From NCBI GenBank assembly GCA_003156235.1, contig PMGP01000174.1, positions 3,672 to 9,118 of the forward strand: a DNA stretch of 5,447 bases, read 5' to 3'. Under the pieces are notes generated by a model. It saw nothing but the letters and a program-made list of their open reading frames with translations. It searched no databases and was not told the DNA's origin. Below are positions 5,447 through 5,447 of the stretch, one piece after another. Positions within the stretch are counted from its first letter, which is position 1; each line of letters opens with the position of its first letter. Source of the stretch: Acidobacteriaceae bacterium. GTDB taxonomy: Bacteria > Acidobacteriota > Terriglobia > Terriglobales > Acidobacteriaceae. The translations under genes and the position numbers were made by a program.

Positions 5447-5447
5447 G

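Overview
The window carries hopanoid lipid genes from a bacterium that is most likely an Acidobacteriota, probably class Terriglobia. The taxonomic guess rests on the protein sequences, the GC-rich coding style, and the short hairpin repeats of the 'GGGCACGACTTTAGTCGTGCC / GCGGGCTTTAGCCCCTGAGG' type, which I associate with that phylum. I could not run a search, so treat the assignment as inference.

Layout. On the + strand lie three squalene-forming genes: hpnC (1-837, 5' end cut by the window edge), hpnD (1012-2079, TTG start) and hpnE (2214-3653). On the - strand, converging on them, lie hpnJ (5446-4742, 5' end cut by the window edge) and two overlapping genes for half-size EamA/SMR-type membrane proteins (4631-4206 and 4209-3796). 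HpnD should join two farnesyl diphosphates to presqualene diphosphate, HpnC should convert that to hydroxysqualene, and HpnE should reduce it to squalene, the substrate of squalene-hopene cyclase (not in the window). HpnJ is a radical SAM protein that acts late, on the polar head group of extended hopanoids. The small transporter pair is not a standard hpn gene and its substrate is unknown.

The most unusual part is the repeats. Each gap on the + strand side is occupied by a different short repeat: GCTAAC-rich hairpin repeats between hpnC and hpnD, REP-like hairpins between hpnD and hpnE (whose last bases form the hpnE ribosome binding site), and heptad repeats in inverted orientation at the convergent hpnE/transporter junction. 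A second copy of the GCTAAC hairpin element lies in frame inside hpnD. It opens a roughly 54-codon extra segment, containing three successive hairpins, between the conserved 'MDL' helix and the 'YATFDDLYRYCY' helix. This resembles protein-coding palindromic elements such as those of Rickettsia, and is the main candidate for something undescribed.

No rRNA, tRNA, CRISPR array, transposase or phage gene was seen. No stretch over 300 bases lacks a gene.
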